From Paenibacillus protaetiae (GTDB lineage: Bacteria > Bacillota > Bacilli > Paenibacillales > Paenibacillaceae): a DNA stretch of 64,000 nucleotides. The stretch covers positions 2,526,001-2,590,000 of the forward strand of contig NZ_CP035492.1 of the NCBI RefSeq assembly GCF_004135365.1, written 5' to 3'. Each line of letters opens with the position of its first letter. Within the stretch, counting starts at the first letter, position 1. The notes beneath the pieces are model-generated. The model ran no database searches. It saw only the letters and a program-made list of their open reading frames with translations, and had not been told where the DNA came from. Shown piece after piece: positions 1-10,059 of this stretch. The translations under genes and the position numbers were made by a program.

Positions 1-312
1 GTCATTTCATCGCAGCTGACGGATAACTTTATCCATGTCATCTCGGTCTATGACAACGGCATCGGCATTCCTAACGCGATGCTGGAGCGGATACTGGAAC
101 AAGATGCATCAACCATTGTGTCCGACTCGCTTCATATCGGCCTCGTGAACATCCATAAACGGATCCGGCTGCAATACGGCGAACCTTACGGCATCGAGCT
201 GGAAAGCGCTGAAGGATTGTACGCCAATGTCCGGATCGTATTGCCTGTCCTTAAGCATATAGACGATACGGTACCTATCTCCTTCGAACAGCTTGAAAAA
301 AACTATACTTAA
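1..312 (+). CDS. Sensor histidine kinase, YesM-like, C-terminal end (5' truncated by window)
   Basis: The reading frame is open from the first base, so the gene starts outside the window. The visible 103 residues are the end of a GHKL-type ATPase domain: the G1 box DNGIGIP is encoded at about 52-78, followed by HIGLVNIHKRIRLQYGE and a final beta-strand IRIVLP-like segment typical of YesM/HPK7 kinases. The family senses extracellular or envelope signals at the membrane and phosphorylates a partner regulator. The response regulator starts 15 bases downstream, so the two form one operon. The histidine-containing part and membrane segments are not visible. Confidence 0.9.
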   Translation, partial: VISSQLTDNFIHVISVYDNGIGIPNAMLERILEQDASTIVSDSLHIGLVNIHKRIRLQYGEPYGIELESAEGLYANVRIVLPVLKHIDDTVPISFEQLEKNYT

Positions 313-326
313 ATGGAGGCAAATGC

Positions 327-1919
327 ATGTTGAGAGCAATCATCGTAGACGACGAGCCGTATGTGAGGCAAATGATCAAAGGCATGATTCCTTGGCAGCA
401 GATGGACATGGAGCTGGCCGGCGAGTTTTATAACGGAGAAGACGCGTATCAGTTTATCGAGCAGCATTCCGGCATTGATGTGGCGTTCACCGACTTAAGG
501 ATGCCGGTGATGGATGGCCTGCATTTAATCCGCCGTGCGCTGGAGGTGCGCCCCGGGCTTAATTTTATCGTCGTCAGCGCTTATGACGATTTTCATTTGG
601 TGAAGGATGCCTTTATGCTTGGCGCCAAAGACTATTTGCTGAAGTCTGAAATGACCGAGCAGCAAATCCGGCATGTGCTGTCACGGCTGCAAGAGAAGGC
701 CGCCGCTAATTCAGGCGGCTTAAGCGAAGGACCGGAGAAGGGCAGCGCGTATGACGGGCAATATTGGCTGAAGGAAACGCTGCTCAGCCGGCTTGCCGCC
801 GGCCATATTAGCGCAGCGGATATCGGTACGCTGCAAAGCCTGCTGAGCGGCCATGCGCCCAAAAAATGGCGTAGCATGATGGTGAAGCTGCATAAGCCAA
901 ACGGGCAAGCTGCTCCGCCGGCCGGTTCCTTCGCGGCGGAAATAACCCGTTATGTAATGGAGCAGGAGGAGGCGCTCGCTTGCCGTGAACAAATGCGCTG
1001 CGACATAGCAGCCGTTTCGCCCTATGAATACATGCTGGTGCTGCAATATGCCGTTCATGAAGCCGAAGCGGCCATGAACAGCCATATGACGGAATTATCC
1101 AGCCGGCTTAAACTTGAAGGGCTTTGTGCCAGCATCGGCATCAGCCGCACGTCAGCCGACTTCGCCAAGCTGCCTGCGCTGGCGGAAGAAGCGCGCTTAT
1201 GCGCCGCATATTGCTTTATTGCCGGCAACGGCTCTATCATCCGCTATACGCCGCAGCTGGCAGAACCTTCGCCGATGGAGATCAATGCCGCCGGCAGAAC
1301 CGCGCAGCTCAAAAAGCTGCTGAATACGTTATGGCTTGAACAAGGCAAGGCGGCGGATTTAACCGGTATCGCCATCTCCCCTTCATCCGTCTGTGTCCGG
1401 CACATTCAGGCAGTAGCGGACCTGTACATGAAATATCATTTTGTACTTGTTGATTTTGCCCAGCAAAACGGGCTGTTCACAGGCGCCACCGCGGCTTTAA
1501 GCGCGGAATACGAGCAGCACTGGAAGCATAACGGCGACCTGCATTCGTTAAACCAATGGCTGGCGTCCTTTATTCATGCACTTCAAACCTATAGAGGCGA
1601 GCATTCGATTATTCATCAAATCAAGCTGTATATGGCCAGCCATTATACGGATGACATCAGCCTGCAATCCGTCGCGGGCAAATTTAATATTAACAGCAGC
1701 TACTTAAGCCGGTTATTTTCCGAGAAGGAAAACGCCAGTTTTGTTGATTATTTATCGCACATCCGCATCTCGAAGGCGATGGAGCTGATGAAAACTTCCC
1801 ATTTCAAAATCTACGAAATATGCGAAAAGGTCGGGTATACATCGCCGGAACATTTCAGCCGGACATTCAAAAAAATGACCGGCAAAAGCCCCAAGCAGTT
1901 TATGGACGGGCGCAGCTGA
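327..1919 (+). CDS. Response regulator, YesN-type (receiver plus AraC HTH)
   Basis: 530 residues. The N-terminus is a CheY-like receiver with the acidic pair in IVDDEP, the probable phospho-acceptor Asp56 in FTDLRMP, and Lys in YLLKSE. A poorly conserved middle region of about 290 residues follows, then a C-terminal AraC-family double helix-turn-helix (about 430-528, ending HFSRTFKKMTGKSPKQF). This is the usual YesN architecture. GGAGG lies 7 bases before ATG. It follows the YesM-like kinase directly. Such pairs commonly control an adjacent LplA/B/C-type ABC importer and glycosidases, and those genes lie just downstream on the other strand, so they are the likely targets (inference). Confidence 0.92.
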   Translation: MLRAIIVDDEPYVRQMIKGMIPWQQMDMELAGEFYNGEDAYQFIEQHSGIDVAFTDLRMPVMDGLHLIRRALEVRPGLNFIVVSAYDDFHLVKDAFMLGAKDYLLKSEMTEQQIRHVLSRLQEKAAANSGGLSEGPEKGSAYDGQYWLKETLLSRLAAGHISAADIGTLQSLLSGHAPKKWRSMMVKLHKPNGQAAPPAGSFAAEITRYVMEQEEALACREQMRCDIAAVSPYEYMLVLQYAVHEAEAAMNSHMTELSSRLKLEGLCASIGISRTSADFAKLPALAEEARLCAAYCFIAGNGSIIRYTPQLAEPSPMEINAAGRTAQLKKLLNTLWLEQGKAADLTGIAISPSSVCVRHIQAVADLYMKYHFVLVDFAQQNGLFTGATAALSAEYEQHWKHNGDLHSLNQWLASFIHALQTYRGEHSIIHQIKLYMASHYTDDISLQSVAGKFNINSSYLSRLFSEKENASFVDYLSHIRISKAMELMKTSHFKIYEICEKVGYTSPEHFSRTFKKMTGKSPKQFMDGRS

Positions 1920-1951
1920 CAAGCCGTCCCTCATGTTCTATACCAACAACA

Positions 1952-1986
1952 AGAAACCGCCTGGTCCGGGGGAACAGACGGTTTCT
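1952..1986. terminator. Hairpin between convergent genes
   Basis: Twelve-base arms (1952-1963 and 1975-1986) with one mismatch, sitting between the response regulator and the convergent lyase gene. The T-rich tail is weak on both strands, so the terminator call is tentative. Confidence 0.4.
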
Positions 1987-2005
1987 GCTATTTCAGCAAG
2001 TTGAA

Positions 2006-4198
2006 TCAGAAACGGAATACGCTGGTGCCGGCCTTCAGGCCGAATTTGGCCAGCTCGGCATCCGGCGCTTGCGAAGTTTTGAAATACCCGCTTGCATCCG
2101 CTTTCGCAGCTGCTGTAATTGTACGATCTTCATAATTAAGCAGCACATCGTGTTTCAACATTGAGGACATATAGCAAACGCCGTTGATGCGAAGCACGCT
2201 GCCGTTGTGCATAGCTGTTTGCACGATTTCACCCTGGCGGTTTGTTTTAATATATACGAGAAACGCATCGGTGCCGATATCTTTATACCGCAAGGTTGCA
2301 TTCTCGTGCATTAATCTGCCGTCGGCGAGCAAGTTGCAGATGATGCGTTCCGTATATTCCTCTCTCTCGATGATCACTTCGTTCGCATGATCGTCCTCAT
2401 CGGTTGTAAATGTAACGGTGCTGTCGCATGCAGGCAGCTTGAACGCATGAATGAATTTGCCCCTCCTGCCGCTAGTCGACGCCGATATTTGCAAATAATC
2501 AGCTTCGGGCGTTGTGCGTTGCGGCGTCTTCACTTCATGCGTAAAACCCGGCTGAAGCCGCCACTCATGACCACGCGGGAACAGGCTGTGAACAGCAAGC
2601 TCCACACCGTCATGGTTTACCGTCGCAAGGCTTCCGCTTCTGCTGATCGTCCCGTTCACATGCAGATTATAATGCAGCGTCCCGTCCTGATACGCAAACA
2701 AATCATCCGCCATTACCATAACATCCTTCAAAAAAATAACGTGGCGGAAATAACGCTGAAACTGGTTAATAAACGGCCCGGCACAGTCAGCCAGCAAATA
2801 TTTATAATTCCCTGCCGGCAGCCAGACCGGGAAGCTGCCCATATATTTCGTTCCTTGATAACGAAGATCGTCCGTCTGCAAACCATCGTTGAATTGGACA
2901 ACATTATGCGCCTGCGGCTTAATATAGTAGCCGGCGTACTTCGGGTCGCTGTAGCTGCATGTTCCGGAATCGGTTATAAACAGCTTCCCGCAGCTGGCCA
3001 GCTCGAATGTCCCCGCATCAATATGGTTATGGTTCCAGCTCTCCCCCGTCTTCATAAAAAAAGACGTATCCGTATCGGCAAACCCGGTGCGAATGGCGGC
3101 GTAACCGGAATAGGAAATGATCTGCTCCGCAGGCGGCAGCGGGCCGCTCTCGTCCAGATCCGCTTCGTAAAAATAAAATTCGTAAGGCATAATGAGCTTG
3201 GCGCAAAGCTGCTTGAACTGTTTTTGCGTCCAGCCTTTGTTATACCGGCTGCACAAATAAAATATATATTGCGTTTGTTTCTCCGGCACGGACACATCGC
3301 CAAAATCAGCAAAACGCGGGCCATCCGACAGCAGATGGAAAAACGAGCCGTAATAATCGGCGGACTTCTCTTCCAGCTCGCTGAACTGCAGCTCGTCCCG
3401 GTTATAATCTTTGCGCAGCAGCTCTCTGAACAGACAATAATTCGAGAAGGCGTACATGAAGTAATTGAGGTACTCCAGAAAATCGCCGTCCGGCCCAAAG
3501 TTGGCGTTTTTGTTCTGCAGCACGTTGCCGGGATAAGTAATCCATTCGCGAAGCGCGTCGATCGTCTGCTCCAAATAATTATGAAAGCGGGGCACCCGTT
3601 CCGGCCCCAGCACCAGCAGCACGACACCCATTCCGCCGATGCATACCGTCCACCAATTATGCCCCATCGTATCGAGCGCATTGACATGAAGCTCCGGCGA
3701 CAGCCAGTCCTCGTACAGCGGATGCACACATTGGTCCAGCAAAACGGACGTTATCCGCCCGATTTCCTCCTCGGACAGCTGATCCATAATATTTTGCAAT
3801 GCAACTGCCAGATTGACGCCTACATCGGCCGTCGTTAAATCCGACTTCCAAATCACTCTGCGGTCTACATGAGCCATCCATACGCTGGACAAACTTACAA
3901 GCGATATGAGCTGTTTCGTTAGCTCCGCGTGCGCTTCATCCTTCTCCAGCAAATAAAGGAAAGAAGCCCGCACCGCAAGCTCCGAATATTCCCGGACAAA
4001 AGCGGCGCGTTCGCCGTAAGCCTGTTCATCCTCCTGCGACTGCCGGTCTAAACGGAGGAGAAGCTGGCGCTTCTCCTCCAAATTCATCCGGCCTGCAGCC
4101 GTCACATCCTGCTTCAGCTGCTTGAAGCCGGCCGCGGCGTAAGGGTCTTTGCCGGCCGTTTCGCGGATTCGCTCTATCGCTGATGTATCGAATAACAT
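2006..4198 (-). CDS. Heparinase II/III-like polysaccharide lyase
   Basis: 730 residues with no signal peptide, so probably cytoplasmic. The N-terminal half is an alpha-helical toroid-like region. The C-terminal half carries the heparinase II/III-like beta-sandwich, with the family motif around NHNHIDAGTFEL and SGTCSYSDPKYAGYY before a conserved H-N-V-V stretch. Family members beta-eliminate uronic-acid polysaccharides such as heparin or alginate; the substrate cannot be read from the sequence. It is the last gene of the minus-strand locus after the alpha-mannosidase (50-base gap). The ribosome binding site is poor, so the exact start is less certain. Confidence 0.85.
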   Translation of the reverse strand: MLFDTSAIERIRETAGKDPYAAAGFKQLKQDVTAAGRMNLEEKRQLLLRLDRQSQEDEQAYGERAAFVREYSELAVRASFLYLLEKDEAHAELTKQLISLVSLSSVWMAHVDRRVIWKSDLTTADVGVNLAVALQNIMDQLSEEEIGRITSVLLDQCVHPLYEDWLSPELHVNALDTMGHNWWTVCIGGMGVVLLVLGPERVPRFHNYLEQTIDALREWITYPGNVLQNKNANFGPDGDFLEYLNYFMYAFSNYCLFRELLRKDYNRDELQFSELEEKSADYYGSFFHLLSDGPRFADFGDVSVPEKQTQYIFYLCSRYNKGWTQKQFKQLCAKLIMPYEFYFYEADLDESGPLPPAEQIISYSGYAAIRTGFADTDTSFFMKTGESWNHNHIDAGTFELASCGKLFITDSGTCSYSDPKYAGYYIKPQAHNVVQFNDGLQTDDLRYQGTKYMGSFPVWLPAGNYKYLLADCAGPFINQFQRYFRHVIFLKDVMVMADDLFAYQDGTLHYNLHVNGTISRSGSLATVNHDGVELAVHSLFPRGHEWRLQPGFTHEVKTPQRTTPEADYLQISASTSGRRGKFIHAFKLPACDSTVTFTTDEDDHANEVIIEREEYTERIICNLLADGRLMHENATLRYKDIGTDAFLVYIKTNRQGEIVQTAMHNGSVLRINGVCYMSSMLKHDVLLNYEDRTITAAAKADASGYFKTSQAPDAELAKFGLKAGTSVFRF

Positions 4199-4247
4199 AA
4201 TCGGTTCACTGCCTTTCCGTTTTCCTGGATCGATATTTGATTTCAGC

Positions 4248-7200
4248 TTAATAACTGATTTTTATCGTCTTAATTTCAAACGGCTTGAAGCAGAGCGGAA
4301 TATCATTAACCGCAGCCAGCACATCCTGTACTTCCTCCAGCATGTTGGTTACGGCAGCCTGCCGCACATCCCGCTCAAACGCCAATGCCGCATTCGTATA
4401 CGTGCCTTCCGCTTCATACAGCCGTACGATATAAGCGTTATCATTGTCTTCGCAAGGCTTGATCGCTTCAATGATTACATTCGGTTCGCTCACGCGAATG
4501 AAAGACGCATAACTGCATTCGCCCGGAATAAGGAGCGGCTTGTAGTTAAACGCATACGCCGGCTGAATGACGGTATCTGCGTCAAACCCGCCGTTATGAG
4601 GCATAAACGCATATTCGCAAGCATGCAGCCCTTTATCCCCGCGGTAATCCGGACGGCAGCCGCCTTTATGCAAAGTAAGGCCCATCTGCGACTGGTGGAC
4701 GGAAATGCCGTATTTGCAATCGTTTAATATCGCAGCGCCGTAACGGTTCTCGGATAAGTCGGTATATTTATGATTGCAGACTTCAAATTTGGCCTGTTCT
4801 ACGGCGGTATTTCGGGTTGTCGGGCGTTTCATGTAACCGAATTGCAGCTCCTGCCTTGCAAAATCGGCCAAGATGCTCGTATCGAAGACGGTTTTCAGCA
4901 GGCGGTGGTCATCTTGCCAGTCCATAACCGTTTCAAACTTGATCTGCTTGCTGCCGGCGTAAAAGATAACATCCTGCACAAGGCTTGAACGCTCGGTCAG
5001 CCGGTACGCATTGCGGATGCGGAATTCCACTTCGCCGTCAGAGATGACTTCGCTTGCCAGAAGCACTGCATTGTCCCGGAACTTCAGCTCCACATCGGCG
5101 TCGATATCCCAGCTGTCCCAGGCAGTTGGCACATCCTCCGCCATTAGCAGCGTATTAAGCGCATATCCTTGTCCTCTCAGTTCGCGGTTCATGCTTTTAT
5201 CAATCAACGATGCCATATAGCCCCGTTCATCCAATACCACCTTATACAACGGTGTATCAAGCACCCGGCCGTCATACGTAAAACAGGAGCCGGCTGCCGG
5301 ATACCCGGCTTCAAGCTCAAGCACCGCCGACGATAATGCCTTCACTTGTACTCCCGCGACGGCCAGCTTGCGGCTGCCGGACACATCGGTAACAACTTGC
5401 TGCTTATAGCCGCCTTTTACAACCAAACCTTCTTTATAATCCAAATAAATGACGTCCGACCGGTCAAACGACAACGTATTCAGCACCGATAGTTTGCCAT
5501 TGTCGGGCTTAGCCGGCACCGTCTGGCGTATCCTTTGCTCCGCTGTATGAATAAGCTCCGTTGTTTCCGCGATGCTTTGGTCATGAACGGCCGGAATTGA
5601 CGTCCCTGGCAAAATATCATGGAACTGGTTAATGAGCAGTGTTTCGACAAGCGGCTTTATATCCGTGTCACGGCTTGCCTCCCCCTGCTCCGCTGCGCTG
5701 CGCACCGTCAAATATTCCAAATCATGGATGCGGATTTCCGCCAGCCGGTTATTGCGCTTAATCGTATGCTGATTCGTAAGCGTGCCGCGGTGAAGCTCGA
5801 GGTACAGCTCGCCGGCGTATACGGGCGGAGCTGTCACCGACTGCTCCAGCCGCTGCATAAAATCGCCGACGAACATCGTTTCTACACGCGGGCATCCTTC
5901 CAGGTCGGCCGCCCTCCGCGCCATTTCGATCATCTCAAACTGCGGTCCGCCCCCGCCGTCGCCGTAACCGTAGGCAAGCAGCCGCATATTCGAAACCGTC
6001 TTGTTCGTAATCGCGTCTTTGGACCGGCGGCCGTCCTGAACCGAATCAATGCAGGTTTCCGGGTCCGGCCACAGATGCGTTTTGTTCAGATGCGTCAGCA
6101 CCTTCGTGCCGTCCAGCCCTTGCCAATAAAACGTATCGTAAGGGAATTTGTTCGTATCATTCCAGGACATCTTGGTCGTCAGGAAATAATCAACGCCGCA
6201 CCCCTTCATAATTTGCGGAATCGACGGGCTGTAACCAAACGTATCCGGCAGCCAAAATACATTCGATGTATAGCCAAAATGCTCGCGCGTAAACCGCTGT
6301 CCCCATACAAACTGGCGGAGCATCATTTCGCCGCCGGTCAAGTTGCAGTCGCATTCGATCCAGACGGCTCCATTCGGCTCATAACGGCCTTCCTTGACCG
6401 CCGTTTTAATCCGCTCGAACAGCTCGGGATAATGCTGCAATATCATTTTCCCGTGGTAAGCCGAGCTTTGCACAAATTTGTACTCCGGATATTGCTGCAT
6501 CAGGTTCAGCTGGTTGGAGTACGTCCGCGCAACTTTCTTCACGGTCTCGTCAATCGTCCAGCGCCACGCCGTATCCATATGGGAATGGCCGATTACCGCT
6601 GCCGTAGGCGCAAGCGCCGTATTTGTATATTCATACAAAGGCTTAATAAGCCGGCTTGCCTGTGCAACGGCTTCCTCAAAAGCTTCTTTGCCGATATTGT
6701 CCGGGGAATAATACAGCGCCTCATGAATTTGTGTTAAGGTGCGGATAATATGAGCGCGTACAAAGCTGTTGGCATCCAGCGCATTGGCCATCTGGTTGAA
6801 CGTTTTCAGATCGAAATAAAAGTCGGCCATCAACTCGTTTTTGACGCAAATATCAACCGATTCGTAACTGTTCATGAACTCAGGCCTCGGCGAAGGGGCA
6901 AGCGGCGCGCTGGCTGCGGAAAAATGCCCGGCGTATACTTCAAGCGCAATGCTGATCGTTTCCCCGCCCTGCACGTTTGATTTCAGCAGATTGCAATAAT
7001 GGTTGCCATGGCTCGCCGTAAAAATGCCGGACGGCAGCCCGTTCGTCCACATCAGCGTCTCATGCCCTCCGGTATGCGGCTTCAGAAACAGCGTTTCATT
7101 CGCCAATCTTTCGGCTACCCGGTACTCCCCTTTAAACCAGCAATATTGGCCTTCCCTCCCCAGCGTTCGCCCGGGGCAGCTTTGCTGAACAAAGCTTGTT

Positions 7201-7342
7201 CCGGTATGTGATGAAGCCGCTCGCGTGTCCGGTATATGCCCATCTCGACGGAATCCACTTTCGTAAAGATAAGAGGTTCGATTGTCGTTTCAAATCGTTT
7301 CAGCTTGCCCAGCATTCGTTCCGTTTGTTTCTCATTCAGCAT
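4248..7342 (-). pseudogene. Alpha-mannosidase, GH38, split by a one-base frameshift
   Basis: Two adjoining frames make one GH38 protein of about 1,030 residues. The first (7342 to 7115) begins MLNEKQTERMLGKLKRF and holds the N-terminal beta-domain start; the second (open from about 7160 to 4248) has the catalytic part. Zinc and active-site motifs are visible: SHMDTAWRWT (His and Asp ligands) and ECDCNLTGGE with the presumed Asp nucleophile. Between them, reading across a G-rich run at about 7151-7161 restores the family sequence (tryptophan-rich strand, then GEYRVAERLANETLFLK) if one base is added. The TTG at 7106 is therefore not a real start. The enzyme would remove alpha-mannosyl residues from imported oligosaccharides. 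A sequencing error is as likely as a true mutation. Confidence 0.85.
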
Positions 7343-7444
7343 GTTGAATCTCTCCCATTCGTTTGCTCCCGGTCTCTAATCCGGCAAAATAGCAATGCCG
7401 GGCCGGTCTGTTCCCGGCGCACGGCATTGCCGGCCTGCTTCGCC

Positions 7445-9091
7445 TTACTTGTTGTACAGCCTGTTGGCGTTGTTTACGAGTTCATCGCCAATTTGCTTTT
7501 TCCAGTCGGCGATAAACTTGTCGAAGTCTTCGATTTTTTTCGTTCCGACGATAACGGATGTAAACATCGTGTTCCATTGCGTCAGATAGGTTTGGTTTTT
7601 GACATCCAGGTTTTCGCCGGATTCCGATTTAATCGGCCCTTCAACGGTTGGCTTATCCGTCGTAACGAGGTAATCCACATTTTTCCGGCTGTACAAGCCG
7701 TTATCGTCATACAGCAGCGTCTGGCGGTTCTCTTGCACATAAGGCGCCAAAATGACTTTATTCACTTCATCCGTCGGGTCAAACTGCGAGTTGAACGGCC
7801 AGCCGAACCCTTCCTGCGCTTTGGCGTCATTGGTCGAAAACTCCTGTTTCGTCACGATTGCGCCGTTTACGATAGTGTAATCTTTATCTGGCTGGCCGAA
7901 TTTGACCAGCTTATACATTTCCGGATCGCTGTAAATTTTATCCCATGCCGACATAATGGCATGCAGCTTGTCGCGGTCCTTCTCGAGCGCTTTGCTGAAG
8001 AACGTAATGTTCGTGAACATTGGCGCATTGGCTACAATCGGCTTGCTGCCATCGCCAAGCGTCGGGAACGGTACCCAGTCGAGGGTCGCGTTCGGGAAGT
8101 TCGCCAGCAGCTGCGCCCCGATACTTCCTTCGTCATACGGCGGTTTCACTTGCAGGTTTGTATTGTAATATTGGTAGAACAAGGCGTTGCCTTTGACAAA
8201 CTCGTTAACCGGCGAAGCTGTATTCTGATACATCGTGTAATATTCCGGGTTAATGTATCCGGCTTCATACCATTTGTTCAGCTGAACAAGCGCTTCTCTC
8301 ATGCCCGGCATAAACGGCGCGTATTGCAGCTGGTTATCCTTGTATATCCAGGCGTCGCGGCGTACCCCGTAAGCAGAAAGGAAATAATACATCGCTTGGC
8401 CTTCTCCGCCGTTCTGGACAGTAATCGGGTATTTGTCCGGGTACTTCTCCTTATATTTCTTCAGCAGCGTATCCCAGTCGGCAATCGTTTTCGGCATGCT
8501 GACGCCAAGTTCATTCAAAATGTCCGTACGGATAACGACGCCATAAGGCAAGGAGTTGTTCAGGTTGCCGTTATTGAACCCTTTCAGCTCGCCGTTTTTG
8601 GAATACAGCTCCAGAATATGGTCCTTCTGATCGCCCGCCCGGCTGACGAACGAGGCGTAAATATTCGGCGCATATTGCTTCACTTCGTCTTCGGTAATCG
8701 TTGCAGCCGTATCAAACAGCGCATCGCTGCTGGATGTATATCCGCCATATACATCCGGCATTTCGCCGGAAGCGACAAACAAGTTCAGCTTCGTGTCATA
8801 ATCGGCATCGGGTACGGCTGTAATTTTCAGATTGAGGCCCAGCTTCTCATTAACTTCCTTCATGACAGCAGAGTTCGGATCCGGTTGAATGCGGTTCGTA
8901 AATACGTTGACGGTATAATTCTTTTTGGACGAATCCGGTTTTGCTGACGCCTGATCGGCCGGCGATGCAGACGGCGGATTGCTGTCGGCGCTGCCGCTCC
9001 CGCCATTGTTCGACGATGAGCAGCCCGAGAGCGCTATAGCGCCGGCTACAATCAGCGCAAGCGGTGCAGCATACCATTTAACCTTTTTCAT
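7445..9091 (-). CDS. Sugar ABC transporter solute-binding lipoprotein (LplA-like)
   Basis: About 548 residues. The start is the ATG at 9091 (MKKVKWYAA), which has AAGGAG about 10 bases upstream; a TTG 24 bases earlier sits before that site and is unlikely. A lipoprotein signal peptide ends in the lipobox LSGC, then a Ser/Asn/Gly linker, then the large extracellular binding domain of the LplA/YtcQ type (family 1). It captures an oligosaccharide outside the cell and delivers it to the two permeases encoded next. No ATPase gene is present. These systems often share a general MsmX-type ATPase encoded elsewhere. Confidence 0.9.
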   Translation of the reverse strand: MKKVKWYAAPLALIVAGAIALSGCSSSNNGGSGSADSNPPSASPADQASAKPDSSKKNYTVNVFTNRIQPDPNSAVMKEVNEKLGLNLKITAVPDADYDTKLNLFVASGEMPDVYGGYTSSSDALFDTAATITEDEVKQYAPNIYASFVSRAGDQKDHILELYSKNGELKGFNNGNLNNSLPYGVVIRTDILNELGVSMPKTIADWDTLLKKYKEKYPDKYPITVQNGGEGQAMYYFLSAYGVRRDAWIYKDNQLQYAPFMPGMREALVQLNKWYEAGYINPEYYTMYQNTASPVNEFVKGNALFYQYYNTNLQVKPPYDEGSIGAQLLANFPNATLDWVPFPTLGDGSKPIVANAPMFTNITFFSKALEKDRDKLHAIMSAWDKIYSDPEMYKLVKFGQPDKDYTIVNGAIVTKQEFSTNDAKAQEGFGWPFNSQFDPTDEVNKVILAPYVQENRQTLLYDDNGLYSRKNVDYLVTTDKPTVEGPIKSESGENLDVKNQTYLTQWNTMFTSVIVGTKKIEDFDKFIADWKKQIGDELVNNANRLYNK

Positions 9092-9149
9092 TGGCCATTG
9101 CTCCTTTTTCAACAATAATCATGTATTTGGTAATTCAGTGAAACCCGCG

Positions 9150-10037
9150 TCAGCCTTTAACGGCGCCAATCATAATGCCTTTGACAAAATACTTTTGCAG
9201 GAACGGATAAACCATAATGATCGGTATGGTCGTAACCAGCAGGATAGCGGCCTTCACCGATTCTGCGGTATACCGCTGGCCGGACATATCCACATTCTCT
9301 ACGCCCCGAATGTTGGCGAGCGCGGCATCCTGCGCATTGTTTAACACATCACGCAGCAATATTTGCAACACCTTGATTTCGCCGTTGGAAATATAGATCA
9401 TTGCGTCAAACCACGCATTCCATTGTCCGACCAGCGACCATAACGTAACGGTTGCGATAATGGGAGCGGACAGCGGCAACACGATTTTGAAAAATACGGT
9501 TACGTCATTCGCGCCGTCCATGTATGCGCTTTCTTCAACCTCAATAGGCAGCGAAGTAAAAAAGTTGCGGATAATGACGATATTGTAGGCGCTGCAAAGC
9601 CCGGGAATAATAAGCGCCCAAACCGTGTTCAGCATATGCAGGTCCTTGACGAGCAGATAAGTTGGAATAAGCCCACCGCCAAAAAACATCGTGAAAACGA
9701 TCAGCCCCATCCATACTTTCCTCGCCAGCAAATACCGCTTCGAAAGCGGATAAGCGAGCATGGCGGATACCACAACGGTTAGAATCGTGCCAAGCACCGT
9801 TCGCAGAATCGTCCAGTAATAAGCATCCCATATCGATCCGGTAGCAAAAATTTGTTTGAACGAATCAAAGGTTGGCTTCAGCGTATATAAATGCAGGCCG
9901 ATTTCACTGGACTCGTCCGGCGGGCTAATCGAAATAACCGCCTGCTGTACGAACGGGAATACGATCGTCACGCAAATAAACAACATCAGCGTAATGTTAA
10001 AAACATCAAACAGGCGGGCGCCTAAACTTTTTTTCAT
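9150..10037 (-). CDS. Sugar ABC transporter permease (LplC/YtcP-like)
   Basis: 295 residues with about six hydrophobic segments and the inner-membrane permease EAA motif (YMDGANDVTVFFKIVLPLSAP). It ends in the typical KYFVKGIMIGAVKG tail of the CUT1 MalG/LplC group. The start chosen is the ATG at 10037, 8 bases after GGAG; the GTG two codons earlier is too close to that site. It forms the translocation channel with the other permease, 22 bases upstream in the operon. Confidence 0.92.
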   Translation of the reverse strand: MKKSLGARLFDVFNITLMLFICVTIVFPFVQQAVISISPPDESSEIGLHLYTLKPTFDSFKQIFATGSIWDAYYWTILRTVLGTILTVVVSAMLAYPLSKRYLLARKVWMGLIVFTMFFGGGLIPTYLLVKDLHMLNTVWALIIPGLCSAYNIVIIRNFFTSLPIEVEESAYMDGANDVTVFFKIVLPLSAPIIATVTLWSLVGQWNAWFDAMIYISNGEIKVLQILLRDVLNNAQDAALANIRGVENVDMSGQRYTAESVKAAILLVTTIPIIMVYPFLQKYFVKGIMIGAVKG

Positions 10038-10059
10038 ATGCACAGCTCCTTTGATTCGT

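Noticed and set aside
2387-3838. Plus-strand open frame of 483 codons opposite the heparinase-like gene
   Set aside because: It is antisense to a clearly homologous protein, has no recognisable domain, and is rich in Arg/His/Gln as expected for a shadow of a GC-biased codon pattern.
7106-7115. TTG at 7106 as the true start of a shorter alpha-mannosidase
   Set aside because: There is no ribosome binding site, and the frame upstream of it continues family sequence that joins the first 59 residues after adding one base.
7196-8947. Plus-strand open frame of 583 codons opposite the binding lipoprotein
   Set aside because: Same antisense-shadow pattern; the minus-strand lipoprotein has a signal peptide, ribosome binding site and family match.
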